Positions 23,497-36,065 of a stretch of 64,000 nucleotides of DNA are shown one piece after another. Each line of letters starts with the position of its first letter. The stretch's first letter is position 1. The stretch is from contig JAKGHH010000004.1 in assembly GCA_022828595.1 (NCBI GenBank), positions 84,286,270-84,350,269 on the forward strand, written 5' to 3'. The DNA is from Nelumbo lutea (taxonomy: Eukaryota; Streptophyta; Magnoliopsida; Proteales; Nelumbonaceae). The notes beneath the pieces were generated by a model that saw nothing but the letters and a program-made list of their open reading frames with translations, ran no database searches and had not been told where the DNA came from. A program made the translations under genes and the position numbers.

Positions 23497-25345
23497 CAGT
23501 AATATTTTCATTTTATTTTTCTTTTTGCTCTATAAAATTACTTCTCGAATCAGTTGCCCAAAATTGATTGGGGCTCACTCACCAGTCACCACCCACTACA
23601 TCGTTGTGTGTTCAAACAAATCAAGGGTCCGAAAACTGTGAACACAGATAAGGAGTAAAAAACCCTAGCGTAGAGCCTCCACCATTATGAACATTTATTG
23701 CTTTTAAGCGTCTTTTCCACTTTTGTTTGAACACAACAAACTTTCGTCTTCAGTCGACTCTCTTCTCTGCTGCTGCTGCCCGAGTCCTGACTCCAGAGTT
23801 ACAGTAACGCATTCACATTCCACATTCCCCCGTTTCTCAAAGAAAAAAAAGAAGAAGAAAAGATAACCATTTGAATTGATGAGATGATTTTACAGACAGA
23901 CACCACGAAAAGGATACAAAGAGTACCATTTATTGATCAAAGAGACAATGCGCTTCTTTGTTTGGGGGGACGGGAACCGAGTACTTTTTTTTTGCCCCAT
24001 GTAATGACTAAAATGTCCTCACATTTTGTGCCAAAATGTTTGTTTTCAAGTTAGGACTGATGTGACCTATTTTGTAGGTCTAGCTCTAGCCCTTGCCCTA
24101 GCCGTTTAAGTCTGTAGCCCAAAACCTAGTACAGAGGCACATGTCCTTCACATGAGAGAGAAGAGAGGATTGGGCACTTGGGCCTTATGAGTTATGACAC
24201 CCCTCCCCCCCCCCCCCAACGACCTACAAGGGGAACTTGATATTTTCGCTGTTTGTGGGCCCACCTCATTCATGTTGATAAAATCTAGACCATTTAATGA
24301 GGATCTGAAATCTAGAAACGTGTATACCACTTACCAATTATAAATTATTTGAACCAGCTTGATCACAAATTCACAATCAGCATTCAACGCATGACACTCC
24401 ACTTGAATAAGGGCAATTTAGTCATTTTGCATAGGCGTTTAGGATTTCCTCGGAGAAACTTTATGACTCTATATATATAAGGTAGATTAATAAATAAAAA
24501 GCAAAAGTAAAAAAGGAAAAAAACCGGGGAGGAGAACGCTCCGACGCGTTGAAATTTGAGAATACCGAACGTTAATGTATGCTTTGTCTACAGGGAATTC
24601 GAGCTTTTGTCTTTTCTGCAGAGGCTTAAACCGAGCCGAGCACAGCCGGGCGAAGCCGAACAATTAAAAGGAAGGCTGGTAATATATTAACATTAATAAA
24701 ATAAATAAAACTGTTACGTTAAAAATAAAACAAAATGGTAAAAGTTAACGATGACGGAAGGTCGATTAACGGCGGAAATTCTGAATTTAGGTTTAGGGAA
24801 GCCTGAAGCCTCCCTCCCATCTGTAGCGGAATCTTTTGTGTACGGAGTGGTGTATGGGATAAAGGTCCGAAGGGCGTGGGATCCACACCCCCAGACAAAG
24901 CACACACGCCTCATTATTACTCTCCTTCCCGCCGCGGCCAACTGACCTACTTCGCCCTCTCACCACCTTACACGTGGCATATTGTATGATGTGGGGACGT
25001 GGCCCACCAGCCGGACTATTGACTTTTATGACGACCGTCTCACGTCACGCCCCCAGCTTGCCCAATTAAGAGCGGCAACTACAAGCGCCAACTCACCTTC
25101 GCTGGTCAACCTTCTTTCTTTCTCTGGACGGTTACAGCTTTCATAGTTTCATTCACACACGCTCCTTAGCCGTTTCGCTATGGTTTGGACTTTGGAGATA
25201 TTAGACCAAACCAATAAAATACGGTCTGAGAATGGATCAGACCAAATCAAACATTTTGGTTTAGAACTCAAATTAAATTGAACCAAACATTATTATGGTT
25301 TTTGCCATTCAATTATGTTTAAATCAATTAAAAAGCTCAAACAAT
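23497..25345. other. Intergenic DNA, possible low-copy regulatory sequence
   Basis: No protein gene is recognised. A C-rich tract lies at 24200-24219. The stretch 24530-25170 is GC-richer than its surroundings. It carries ACGTGGC cores at 24972-24978 and 24997-25003 and TGACG/CGTCA-type motifs nearby (25028-25050), similar to bZIP-bound plant promoter elements, yet no coding sequence follows. Confidence 0.35.
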
Positions 25346-25348
25346 ATA

Positions 25349-25672
25349 GGGTCTGTTTGGTGCATCTTTTTTGAAAGATCTTTGGGTAGTTCTTATATGT
25401 AAAAGACGTACTGAGCTTTTGCGTGAAGATCTGAGAAGGTTGAAGCATGTTTGGAAAATGCATGTCTTTTTATGCGTATTTTCATGTCTTTCCACACAAA
25501 AATAAAACACGAAAGACGCAGAAAGATTCATTTGAAACTTCCCGAAATCAGTCCAAAGTGGACTTTTCGTATCTTTTTGGCACTTCATATTTTGACGGCT
25601 AGATCTTCGGTGAACCAAACGGGAACAGACCAAAATCGGTCTAACCAGCTTGTAAACAGCCAAAAGACAGTC
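25349..25672. mobile_element. Tourist-like MITE, family C, copy 2
   Basis: The left end GGGTCTGTTTGGTGCATC and the right end read inward, GACTGTCTTTTGGCTGTTT, resemble those of the nested element at 21566-21892. Shared interior phrases include 'gatctgagaaggttgaag' and 'ccacacaaa'. T/A-rich trinucleotides flank it, but the exact target duplication is unclear. Confidence 0.55.
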
Positions 25673-26854
25673 TATGCAGGGCTGTCAATGAGTTAAGTCT
25701 AATTCTGATCGATTCAAACTAATTAGACTGGTTCTAGTTCTAGGATTTGGTATCGATTGATCGATTCAGGTTCTTGATCTACTGTTTTGATTATTATCGG
25801 TTTTTTTTTCCAGTTTAAACCAATCGCTTCTATCCAATATGTCAGACCTGAGTGTCCTGAGACCGATTGGTTCGATTCTGGGTTTAAAATTACAGGCCTT
25901 ATAGGATCTTATTCAGTTCCAGTTCCTTGATATTTCTTGTCGGTTTAGTTCCGATTCTACCCAGATCCGACCAGTTGACAGCATTAAATTTGGTTAAAAC
26001 GAATATATTCTCAAGACCCTAAGGTCAATTCGTTAATCATCAAATATAGTATTCAAACTTTATTTATTAAATATTATATATTAATATGAATGTTCAAAGT
26101 ATCGAAACGCATCAGTTGATACGTATCGTATCAAAAGTTTCCCGATACACCCTTATAGAGATTGTATCAGAGTTTTGACCGGTTTGAGGGTGGACCTTAA
26201 ATCGGCCCCTCTGAACCAAATTTGGAAAGAAAAAAAAAACTAAAAAAACTATCAATACGCCTCTACCAGAGTATCAATATTTTGAACATTCATTAATATA
26301 ATAGAATGTATTTTTATAGTTTAGGTTTGGTTTAATTTCTAAAGTTTAGTAAACCGAATAAAATCGTTTTTATATCCGAACCAAACCAAACTATAAATTT
26401 CAATTTGGTTTGGTTTAATTTGACGGTCTGAACTGTATAATGAACAAAGCCCGGAGTGAGAGAACTTCGTTCCATTCCATCTCCCTTCCGCGGGGGAGGG
26501 GGGAGAGTTTCAATGTTCCCTTCTCTGACCTTTTATTTTCCTCCTCTGAACGAGATAAATAAATGGGCGGGACCACTTTGGGTGGACCAGATACCAACAC
26601 TAAAAGATATGAGCCAGATGATGTCCACACTGAGGCCCATTCTACCCATAACTCCACTTGGGCTTAGTGTGGAGTAAATGAATCCAGATTCAAGTTGGTT
26701 ACTCAGCGATTAGAGAATGGAAAGATTCATTGAGGCTCGACTAGACTAGACACTGTAATGTCTAAACTGGGGACCTAGCTAAAAGGACTCTGTCCCATAC
26801 ATGGCTTTTAATTTCATCAAAATTTATTCAATTTCAGTTTTGTTTGTTGGTGGG
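25673..26854. other. Intergenic DNA with decayed MITE phrases
   Basis: Positions 25680-25985 ('gctgtcaatgagttaagtc' ... 'ccgaccagttgacagc') look like a decayed hAT-type MITE with TGTCAA ends. Positions 26100-26290 contain 'cgatacgtatcgtatc'-like repeats. No gene is seen. Confidence 0.4.
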
Positions 26855-27280
26855 TAGGGTGTCAATGGACCGGTTTTGGGTTGGAATCATTTAAATCAAA
26901 ATCAATTTGGATAGATTGGACGGATCAATAAAACAACAGTCAACAAATTTAGTTGAATCAATCCAAACTTAATGCTTCAAAGTATTTATAGGATCAGGTT
27001 CATCTGTAATGGATTTATATTGGATTGGGTCGGATTGAACCAATTCCAATCAATTGATAGAAGATACAAAATACAGATATCAATGGACCAATTCAGGTTG
27101 GAATTAATCTAAATTAAAACCAATTTGAATAGATTGAATGGTCAGGACATTGAATTGGAATGGTCCCAAATGGTCCAATGTATTCATTGGTTTGGATTGG
27201 ACCTAGTCCATCCCATCTATAAAGGACTCGTATTAGACAGGATTGGACTGGACAAAATCCGGTCCAATTGACAACCCTAA
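26855..27280. mobile_element. hAT-type MITE, TAGGGTGTCAATTG family, copy 2
   Basis: The ends are TAGGGTGTCAATGGACCGG and, inverted, TAGGGTTGTCAATTGGACC. Flanks TTGGTGGG (26847-26854) and ATGGTGGG (27281-27288) give an 8-bp target duplication with one mismatch, as expected for the hAT superfamily. It is non-coding, and the interior is shared with 21020-21405 and 34681-35094. Confidence 0.75.
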
Positions 27281-27555
27281 ATGGTGGGGGAGATACTTGG
27301 AGATGGACAAGATGGCCGAAATCAAAACCCAAAGTTTTTAGTGTGAAATATTTCTAATAAAATAAACTAATTTAAACCTATAGTTTTTTTAACTAGTAAT
27401 TAAGCATGCACGTATGAATTTTTTTCATATTAATTAATTGAATTTTAGATATATCACAGTTAAAATATAAATTAAAAATTAATAAAAGTAACAATATGAC
27501 TATAGACAAACTTAAATACTTGCACTAAATGTGCACGTGCAGAATTTTTAAATTA

Positions 27556-27690
<135 letters not shown>

Positions 27691-28786
27691 ATTTTGTGTT
27701 CCACTTCTGTCTTAAATAAAAATAATTTTTATTTAATATGATGATTATATAACATTAGAAATTCTCTAAAATGTCTTTGACAAAACTCTGTACATTTTTA
27801 TTTTTGTATTCAATCTTTTTTTAAAATATTTATTATTCAATTATGATATCGTGATTTTTTTTGAAAAGTTTGATCATTGACCCATCAATTAGATAAGAAA
27901 ATAGCTTTGCTTTTGGATTAGTTTTAAATTATATATTTCATCTACATTATATAAATAATTTTTACTTATCACGCTTAATTTTTATTCGATATAATTAATG
28001 TATAATTTTTATATATTCTTTTGATTACTTGTATTCTTTTATTACTTTTTAAATATTTATTATTTAACTATCATATCATTAATTAATCTATTTGACCTAA
28101 ACCACTAACCAACGACCCAAAGAAAAGTTTAATTTCTAGGATGACATTAAACTTTGTATTACATTTCCATTATTTATAAAATTACATCGTATGTATAATA
28201 TTTATTTTCGTTCAATACAATAAATGTATAATATTATAGATGTACCCAATATTGTATTTTTATAAATATATAACATTATAACTTATGTACAAAATTTATT
28301 TTTGTGATTCTTTATATTTTCTTTTTTCAAAAATTTTATTATTTGACCATGACATCATTTCATTTCTAGGTTGATTTTAATTTTGGCAATCCATTTTCAT
28401 CATTTATAATGAATATACAATATATGTGACCAATTCTTTTTTGTATTATATATTTTATATATTTTATATTTTATTATTTAATTATGACATTATTTATTAA
28501 CACATTTGACCCCAAATGGTTAAATTGCTTACCTATCACCGAGAGGGAAGAAAATGGTTTTGTTTTCAAAATATTTATTTTTATATTATTAAAATTAATG
28601 TTGTGGAGTTAATTAGTAGAATTTAATAATGAGAAAAATATATCTTAAATATAGGATTTAATAAGAGAATATACCTTATATATGCGATTTAATGAGAGAT
28701 AATAGGAAAATAGTTTTGCTTCCAATTGGTTTTAAATTTTACATTCCATTTCCATCATATATAAAAAAACATTTCTTATTTATCAT

Positions 28787-29234
28787 CAATGTTTTCAACC
28801 TGTTGTTAATCTGGCCAATTGAACCGTTTGAACTGTCACTTGGCCTTGATCCTACCTTTGGTTCAGTTGAAATTCCCCCTTTCAGTTGAAAATTGTCTAA
28901 CCCGGGTGGTTCAACCATTGCCCTGTTCTACCTAGTAACCAAGTTGCAAGTTGTGCACTTAATTATGTGCTTTGGAAGACATAAACTTGCACTCTAATGT
29001 CTGATTGGAGTTATCTTTTTTTTTTTTTCATTTTGAGTAACTTTTCAAGATCTATACATCCCAAGGGCCTTAGATGCCTTGCCTTGCTATTTTTTTTTTT
29101 GTAAATAAAAAATTAAAATCTGAATTAAAAAACATAAATGAATGTTACATAATACATATATTGATAGTCGAGCCGGTGACCTATGATCCGAAGGCAAAAG
29201 CGGGTCGACCTCCAGGTTGGTTTTTAAAACATTG
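28787..29234. mobile_element. Mutator-type MITE, GTTTTAAAACC family, copy 3, nested in Helitron
   Basis: It starts CAATGTTTTCAACCTG and ends GGTTTTTAAAACATTG. The flanking TTTATCAT (28779-28786 and 29235-29242) is a perfect 8-base duplication (the ninth base differs). Helitron copy A has the uninterrupted site, 'ttcttattcatcatactta' near 43410, confirming insertion after the Helitron formed. Confidence 0.8.
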
Positions 29235-30525
29235 TTTATCATACTTATTATTGTTTAATATGTCAAATATATGATGTTAAAAATATTCCCATTTTTTTTA
29301 TTTATATATTTTTGAATTTTATTATTTAATTGTGGCAATATAGATTGGCCAATTTGACCCAAATGGGTTAAAAGCATAAGTTTTACCACCACCTAGATGA
29401 AAACACTTTTTTTTTCCATGTAGATATTAAAAGTATAAGTTTTTATGTTATTGAAATTATTAGTTTATTATGTACAGATTTAATTATAGAATTTAATGAT
29501 GAGAAAAAAAAAATCTTAAATATATGATTCAATGAAGGTGAATGCAAATTAATACCTTAAATGTTGGATTTAATGAGAGAGAATTGAATGCATTAAAAAT
29601 CTTTAAATAACCTCTTTTCAACTCATTTAATATCAATAACCAACTACCCTATTTGCCCTCACTTTTTATCAATAAATTTAAATATAGAGGGGTAAGTTTT
29701 GTCCTTAGAAAATTCCATAAATATTTGTGAGGCTATTTGTACATTTTTTAAATCTGAATTAAAAAAACATAAATAAATGTTACATAATGCATATATTATA
29801 TAATATATGTAAAACATAACTATACTATTTTTTAATAAAATATGTACTTTTGCACACACACACACACACAAACATATATAGTGTTGGCGTAGAGCAATTT
29901 GATTCGTTTGACCTTGATAGCCGAATCGGTGACCTATAATCTGAAGGCAAAAGCGGGTCGACCTCTAGGTTAGTTTTTAAAACATTGATTATCATACTTA
30001 TTTATTGTTTAATATGTCAAATATATGATGTTAAAAACATTCCCATTTTTTAATTTATATATTTTTGCATTTTATATATTTTTTGAATTTTATTATTTAA
30101 TTGTGGCAACGTGGATTGGCCCATTTGATCTAAATGGTTTAAAAGTATAAGTTTTACCACCACTTGGATGAAAACACTATTTTTTTCCAGGTAGATATTA
30201 AAAGTATAAGTTTTTATGTTATTGAAATTATTAATTTATTATGTATGAATTTAATTATAGAATTTAACGATGAGAAAAAATAAATAAAAACCTTAAATAT
30301 ATGATTCAATGAAGGTGAATGCAAATTAATACCTTAAATATTGGATTTAATGAGAGAGAATTGAATGCATTAAAATCTTAAAATAACCTCTTTTCAACTC
30401 ATTTAATATCAAAAACCAACTACCCTATTAGCCCTCATTTTTTATCAATAAATTTAAATATAGAGGGGTAAGTTTTGTCCTTAGAAAATTTCATAAATAT
30501 TCTTGAGGCTATTCATACTTTTTAA
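29116..30525. repeat. Internal tandem duplication of Helitron plus MITE
   Basis: Unit 1 (29116-29749) and unit 2 (29750-30525) begin with the same 'aaatctgaattaaaaaa' phrase from inside the MITE and run into the same Helitron 5' section ('gatgttaaaaa', 'ttaatgagagagaattgaat', 'gaggctatt'). The junction falls about ten bases short of the Helitron end. Unit 2 keeps about 110 bases of MITE sequence (29800-29912) lost from unit 1. Confidence 0.8.
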
Positions 30526-30536
30526 AGTAGTATAGA

Positions 30537-31092
30537 TTTCTGATGAGCAAAATAACCTATAGATTTGGTGTATGTTATAAACATTTCAGAAGATTTTGGG
30601 TTATGTGATTATGTCATAGACAGGTTGTGTTTGGTATCATGGTTGTTTCTTTATGAAACCTTTGGAATTTCACGTCAATAGAAATTGGTATGAAATATAA
30701 ATTGTCATGTCACATATTCAGAAACATTTTGGATTGATCAATACAAATTGCTATTATTATCTGAAATGTCAAATTTGATGTTTCAACTCTAAACATTGAT
30801 ACATTTTCAGTTGATGCGACCCGACAACCCATATTTCTCACCCATTTATATTTATCAACCCTAAATGTTTCATGGAAAAATGGCAATGGAACTAAACGCA
30901 ACATAATTAGGGGTGCAATTTGAGGGTGAACTCATTCTCATCCCTAAGATTGAAACTTTGAGCTTGGGTTTTCTACAAGATAACTTGGGTTGGGCTTAGC
31001 CTGATGCTGAAACTTTGGTTTTCAATGTAGGTACTGTAGCCATGAGAAATGAGAAAAGAGTTGGGTATCTTGATCCCTCATGTTTAAGTTTC
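30537..31092. other. Intergenic DNA, no gene recognised
   Basis: I see no gene and no paired transposon ends here. Confidence 0.4.
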
Positions 31093-31095
31093 TAA

Positions 31096-31745
31096 GGCTA
31101 TGTTTGGGAGTGCTTGAAAATAAGTTTTTATTCAAAATAAGTGCTTATTTGGGCCATTAAGCACTTATTGGTATTTGGGGAATAAGTCCAAAATAAGGGC
31201 TTATTTTTTAAGCCCAAATTTCTAGCATTTTTAAGTATTTTTTTTCTTCCAAAATTATCCCTAGTTGAATTTTAAAATACCACTTATAAATTATCCCTAT
31301 TTGAATTTTATAAAAGTACTTTTATGAAAACACTTTTATAAAAACTTTTATGGAAGAACTTTTAATAAAGTACTTTTACAAAAGTACTTTTATAAAAATA
31401 CTTTAATATAAGAACCTTATAAAAGTATTTTCATAAAAGTGCTTTCGTAAAAGTTCTTTCATAAAAGTACTTTCATAGAAGTGTTTTTATAAAAGTAATT
31501 TAATAAAAGTGCTTTTAAAGGGTATATTTTGAAAATTTGAAAGAAATGAAGAACAAAATAGTCATAAATGTTTACTTAAGAGCTTATTAAAGAAAAAGAC
31601 TGCCAAACGCCTAATATAAAATAAGTGCTTATTTTAAAAAATAAATACATGAAAAAGTTAGGTGCCAAATGCAAATAAATGCTTATTCGAATAAGTACTA
31701 GTTTTTAAGCACTTATTTTTAACTTAAGCACTCCCAAACATTGCC
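31096..31745. mobile_element. Tourist-like MITE, family D, copy 1
   Basis: This 650-bp element has ends GGCTATGTTTGGGAGTGCTT and, inverted, GGCAATGTTTGGGAGTGCTT. TAA flanks both sides (31093-31095, 31746-31748). Its middle is a degenerate array of 'aaaagtacttttataaaa' palindromes. A shorter copy is at 61534-61985. Confidence 0.8.
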
Positions 31746-31748
31746 TAA

Positions 31749-32192
31749 ATGTTAATAACAATTTGTGCTACCCTTGTCTTATGCATCCCCTCTCGGTTTC
31801 TATAAAAAAATTGTTAATAACAATTAACATGTGATTTAAATTAAACAATGCTAAAACCACTTTTTCTTCAAATATGAGAATCAATAAATTGAGAACATCT
31901 GGCTTACTATGGTTCATTTGCCTAGCAAGCTACATATACTGCTTCATAAATGGGTCAAAAAAATCAGGTCCAAACCCAAGCAATGGTGGGTCGGGCTTTG
32001 GATGCCGGTTTGGGAATCCGGCCCAATTGCAGACCTGGAATGCTAAAAATGGTTGTAACTTTATATCAGATTAAGATGGGCTTTATATCAGCTACTGGGC
32101 TTTATAAGCAGATCTGAACACAACAAAGGAGCTCACTGAATAGATTTAGATTCCCAAAGGAGCTCACTTAATTTTTGTTCACAATTTGTTAC
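31749..32192. other. Intergenic DNA, no gene recognised
   Basis: No gene is seen. A short GGCC/CCGG-containing patch at 31960-32030 is unexplained. Confidence 0.4.
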
Positions 32193-32195
32193 TGA

Positions 32196-32460
32196 GGCTG
32201 TTTTTGGTTACAATGCAACTAACTTTGCACTAATGCAAAATTATGGCAATGCAAATGATTCAAGTGTAAATTCTGACCTATTTTTGTTTTAAATTTTAGC
32301 TTATTTCATTTAATTGCAGTGTGAATAAAGAAAATTAAGACATGAAGCAGAATAAAATAAAATTCAAAAAATAATTAAATGAAAATTTGCATTTTTTTCA
32401 TTTGCACTCCCATGCATTTGTACTAGTGCAAATTAAATTGCACTGCCACCAAATACAGCC
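32196..32460. mobile_element. Tourist-like MITE, family A, copy 4
   Basis: This 265-bp element, the same length as the one at 5334-5598, has ends GGCTGTTTTTGGTTACAATG and, inverted, GGCTGTATTTGGTGGCAGTG. TGA flanks both sides (32193-32195, 32461-32463). The right TGA is also the left flank of the adjoining family B element. Confidence 0.8.
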
Positions 32461-32463
32461 TGA

Positions 32464-32582
32464 GGCTCGGTTTGGAAGGAGTACAAATACAAATATGCAG
32501 AATACAAAACCTTATATTTTGTATTATTTTGTATATATTTGCACTGTACATATTTGTATTTGTACTCCTTCCAAATTGAGCC
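32464..32582. mobile_element. Tourist-like MITE, family B, copy 2
   Basis: This 119-bp near-perfect foldback has ends GGCTCGGTTTGGAAGGAGTA and, inverted, GGCTCAATTTGGAAGGAGTA. It directly abuts family A with a shared TGA. The right flank is AAA, so the duplication is not conserved there. Confidence 0.75.
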
Positions 32583-33384
32583 AAATAGGAAAACTATTCA
32601 TAGGAGCTTCTACAATGTGAATTATTTTTCTTGTTGTCGGCTCCAAAAACAAATCAAACCATCTTGTTTGAAAACAGATTGCTTCTTAAAACAAAAACAT
32701 AAGAAAACAAATCAAACCATCTGTTTTTATCTTATAAATAATATTTTGTTGGTTTCAAAAACATGTATTGTTTTTTGAAACAAAATCAACTTATTTTTCC
32801 CTTTGAAAACAAAAACAGAGTTCAAGAACATATTTTTTATTTTTTTGGCTGATGTAACAATTTAAAAAATAAATGAAAACAAAAACATTCATATTATAGA
32901 ACACCCCCTACGTTGATATAAAAACACTTTCACTTATTTCCAATACATATCTTGGGACCAATTAAAGGGCCAGATATTGGGTCAGGATTTGGGCCAGAGC
33001 CATTCAAATTTTGGCAAAATCTGAGCTCAAACCCAGCACATGAACCGATTTATATGTCTTTGGTCTATGAAGGATAAAAGGTTCAATGTTCCATTTTTAA
33101 CAAATTCATAAGCCTAGTCATAAAGCATAATCTATAAATTACTAACAAAGTAGAATTCACATGATCTTATATATTATTTAGACTTTGTTAATATCAAAGT
33201 AATACCAAAGCATTTCGTTTCCCAATTTTGATCAATTATAATATTCGAATTATCTGAATTCTAACTTTGATTTTTGGATACCATGTATTTACACTATTAG
33301 GGTTAATATGGTTTTTCTTTGATGAGCACCTCCCCATCTTTATATCTCATTATTTACACTTGCAGATTTCCATAAATAGCATTT
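32583..33384. other. Intergenic DNA, no gene recognised
   Basis: Positions 32640-32910 contain repeated 'gaaaacaaaaac' and 'acaaatcaaaccatct' phrases with inverted counterparts 'ttgttttc', also seen at 17270-17600, so a decayed foldback repeat is likely. No gene is seen. Confidence 0.4.
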
Positions 33385-33393
33385 GATCAACAT

Positions 33394-33551
33394 GAGTTCA
33401 CATCTGTGCCCCACAGAGTGAGCCCCAGAAACGCCCTATAGTATATCCCAACCGTGTATCGGGAACATTTCCCACTGGCAACTTTGGGAGATATTCCCAA
33501 TGCACGCTGAGATGTGCATGTGGGGCATTTGTGGGGCGCAGATGTGATCTC
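33394..33551. mobile_element. Mutator-type MITE, GAGTTCACATCTG family, copy 2
   Basis: This 158-bp element has ends GAGTTCACATCTGTGCCCCA and, inverted, GAGATCACATCTGCGCCCCA. The 9-bp target duplication GATCAACAT is perfect (33385-33393 and 33552-33560). Terminal G and a 9-bp duplication point to the Mutator superfamily. The core carries GGGAACATTTCCC and GGGAGATATTCCC. Confidence 0.9.
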
Positions 33552-33578
33552 GATCAACATGTGCCATGAAAAGAAATA

Positions 33579-34327
33579 GGGAAATTGTCTAAAACTCACA
33601 ATGAGTTTTCAGCATCTCTTAAACTCACCACAACTTTTCAAAATGTCTAAAACTCACCATGTCAGTAAGTTTTTATTTTCCAAAACTTACCTTCCATTAA
33701 TGCACCATTAATGCTTCTTAACAGGTGTCCACATCAGCATAAATAACAATTTTCATGACCAAATTACCCTTAAATGGCGAGTTAGAGGAAAAGGGTCTTT
33801 TTCAGTTTTCAATTTTCATGTTATTTTTTGCATTTTTAGTGTTTTGTTATATCTTTCAATGTTTTTTTATAATTTCTGTTTTTTTTTACACTTTTCTATA
33901 ATCTATAAATTTTCCTCTATGTTTTGTTATTTATTTGCAATTTCTGTGTTTTTCTATAAATTTTTGTGTTTTTTCTACAATTTTTATTTTCTGATTTTGT
34001 TTTTCAATTTCTATAGTTTCTATAATTTGAAAATAATTTTTATTTTGTTTGCAATTTCTATACTTTTTTATATTTTTTGAAATTTTAGTGTTTTTATGTA
34101 TTTTATATTTGAAAATATTTTTTGAACTTTTTCCTGTTTTTCATGTCTAATTATTAAAATATATGTATATATTTTATATTTTCCTATGAAGGTTAAAATG
34201 ATAATATATTAACACCCATTAGTTTGTTTAACGTCAAGTTAGTGACACAGTGAGTTTTAGACATTTTAAAAAATTGTGAGTTTAAGAGGAATGCTGAAAA
34301 CTCAGGATGAGTTTTAGACAATTTCCC
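33579..34327. mobile_element. Non-autonomous MULE with 90-bp inverted ends
   Basis: The first about 90 bases (GGGAAATTGTCTAAAACTCA...) recur inverted at the right end with a few changes. The 9-bp target duplication AAAGAAATA is perfect (33570-33578 and 34328-34336). The interior is T-rich low-complexity sequence with 'ttttctataattt' phrases, and the Phe-rich frames it yields are not genes. It sits 18 bases from the neighbouring MITE. Confidence 0.9.
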
Positions 34328-34336
34328 AAAGAAATA

Positions 34337-34672
34337 TAGGGGAGGATTATGTATTCTAGATAAATTAAAAGAAAACCTAGATGTAGTTTTGGATAAACTT
34401 TGTTACCACTTTGTAAGAAAGCCAAGCAGAAATATCCTTAATATAAAAATAATAAAAAATAAAAATAAAAAAACAGCAAACAACCACCAAAGAAAGAATT
34501 GGATAATTGTGAACAAAATCCAAAATGTCTTGTGGGAGCAGAGAAAGCAAATAAACACCTTACGCTATGTTTGGTTTGATGAAAAATAAGAAAAAGAAAG
34601 AGAGTTGAGGAAAAGTGGTATTTAAGAAATCCTAACATGCTTGTACGAATGGGCAAACTGGGGTTGTAGTAC
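34337..34672. other. Intergenic DNA, no gene recognised
   Basis: I see nothing beyond A-rich tracts. Confidence 0.4.
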
Positions 34673-34680
34673 AAAGCATG

Positions 34681-35094
34681 TAGGGGTGTCAATTGGACCG
34701 GATTTGATCCAATCTGATCAAGTCCAATGTGAGTCCATTTTAAATGGACCAGGTCCAATCCAATCCAATGAATGTTTTGGACTAATTTGGACCAGCTCAA
34801 TTCAATATCTAGACCATTCAATCTGTTCAAATTCATTTTGATTTAGATTGATTTCAACCCAAACTTGGTCCATTGACTCATATATTCTTATCTTATATCA
34901 ATGGACCAGATATTGGCTTAATCTAACCCAGTCTAATATAAATTTATTATAGACGGACCAGGTCCAATCCAATCTAATAAATATTTTGGACCAAATTAGT
35001 TCAATCTAATATGTCTTGTTGGTTCATCCAATCTGTCTAAATTGATTTTGGACTGAATGGGATCCAATCCAAAACCGGTCCATTGACAACCTTA
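34681..35094. mobile_element. hAT-type MITE, TAGGGTGTCAATTG family, copy 3
   Basis: This 414-bp element has ends TAGGGGTGTCAATTGGACC and, inverted, TAAGGTTGTCAATGGACCGG. Flanks AAAGCATG (34673-34680) and AAAGCATA (35095-35102) form an 8-bp duplication with one mismatch. The interior 'gaccaggtccaatccaat' blocks are shared with the other two copies. Confidence 0.8.
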
Positions 35095-35102
35095 AAAGCA
35101 TA

Positions 35103-36065
35103 GTCTTTGTCATTCATTAGAACAGTGTGGCATTGAGGCTGTGTTTGGTTTGAATGAAAAAGTAGGGAAAAGAAGGAAAATGTAAGAAAATCTTTACAAA
35201 TCTTGTATATGTTTTCCTATATTTTTCTTCCTTTACTTACCTTTTCCCTTCAAACCAAACGTAGCCTTAGAGAATTTACTAATAAACAATCTAGCTTTCT
35301 AATGTTAGAGAACAAATACTTATTCGGGTTAAAAACCGAAAACGGAATTGTTATGGTCAGCGGTTTGACCATCCTGTTAAACGGTTCAGACTGTTTAAGG
35401 CAAATATCCATTGCTCTTTTACATATGTAGTTGTTGGTAGTGGCACTCGACTGAGAAAGAAATAAAAGAAGGAAAGAAAGAAATGAGAAAATGGAGGGGA
35501 GGAGGAGGAGAGACATCTAATGTTCACTAGCGATGGTGATGATGATGGAGACAACGACGGCGGCAACAGAAACCCAACATCGGATCTCTCTGATCTCAAA
35601 TCTGAGATCTCATAGATCTGTTCTCTCTCTCTTTCTCTCTCTTGGACCGCCTAGGACAATAATTCTTTAACCAAATCAATGGTTTTTGGCCCAAGAACGG
35701 GTTAAGGGTGAAACAGAACCGATTACCTAGATGGTTTCTACGACAAATGGTTCAAATGGTTCGATTGTCCGAGTCAACGAGAGTTCAAAAACATTGTATT
35801 CGGGTACTAATTACAACCTAAACTTTTAGGTTGAATAGTTCATTGAGATAATGTTAAAGCCCGTTTGACCAGGTGGGCTAGTATTCTGATCCTTGTCACT
35901 CTATTAAACTTCAGCGCAAGGTATGGGTGGGTCTATGCTTGTCCATGCTTCAAGCCTAATGAACTTTCATGTGAGGAGGTGTGTTAAAAAGTACAAGTAT
36001 TGGATGATGATAATGATGATAATGCAAGTTTTAATGAAAAACCAAATATCTTACTTGTTCCTTGC
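35103..36065. other. Intergenic DNA with decayed MITE ends
   Basis: Positions 35335-35400 and 35650-35795 carry 'ggtttgacc', 'aaacggttcagac' and 'gttcaaaaacattg' phrases like the AATGTTTTTAAAAC elements. Between them lies a CT/GA-rich stretch (35455-35645). No gene is supported. Confidence 0.4.

Noticed and set aside
33844..34080. Phe-rich 78-residue frame resembling a membrane protein
   Set aside because: It lies inside the T-rich middle of a MULE derivative with defined ends. The hydrophobicity comes from base composition.
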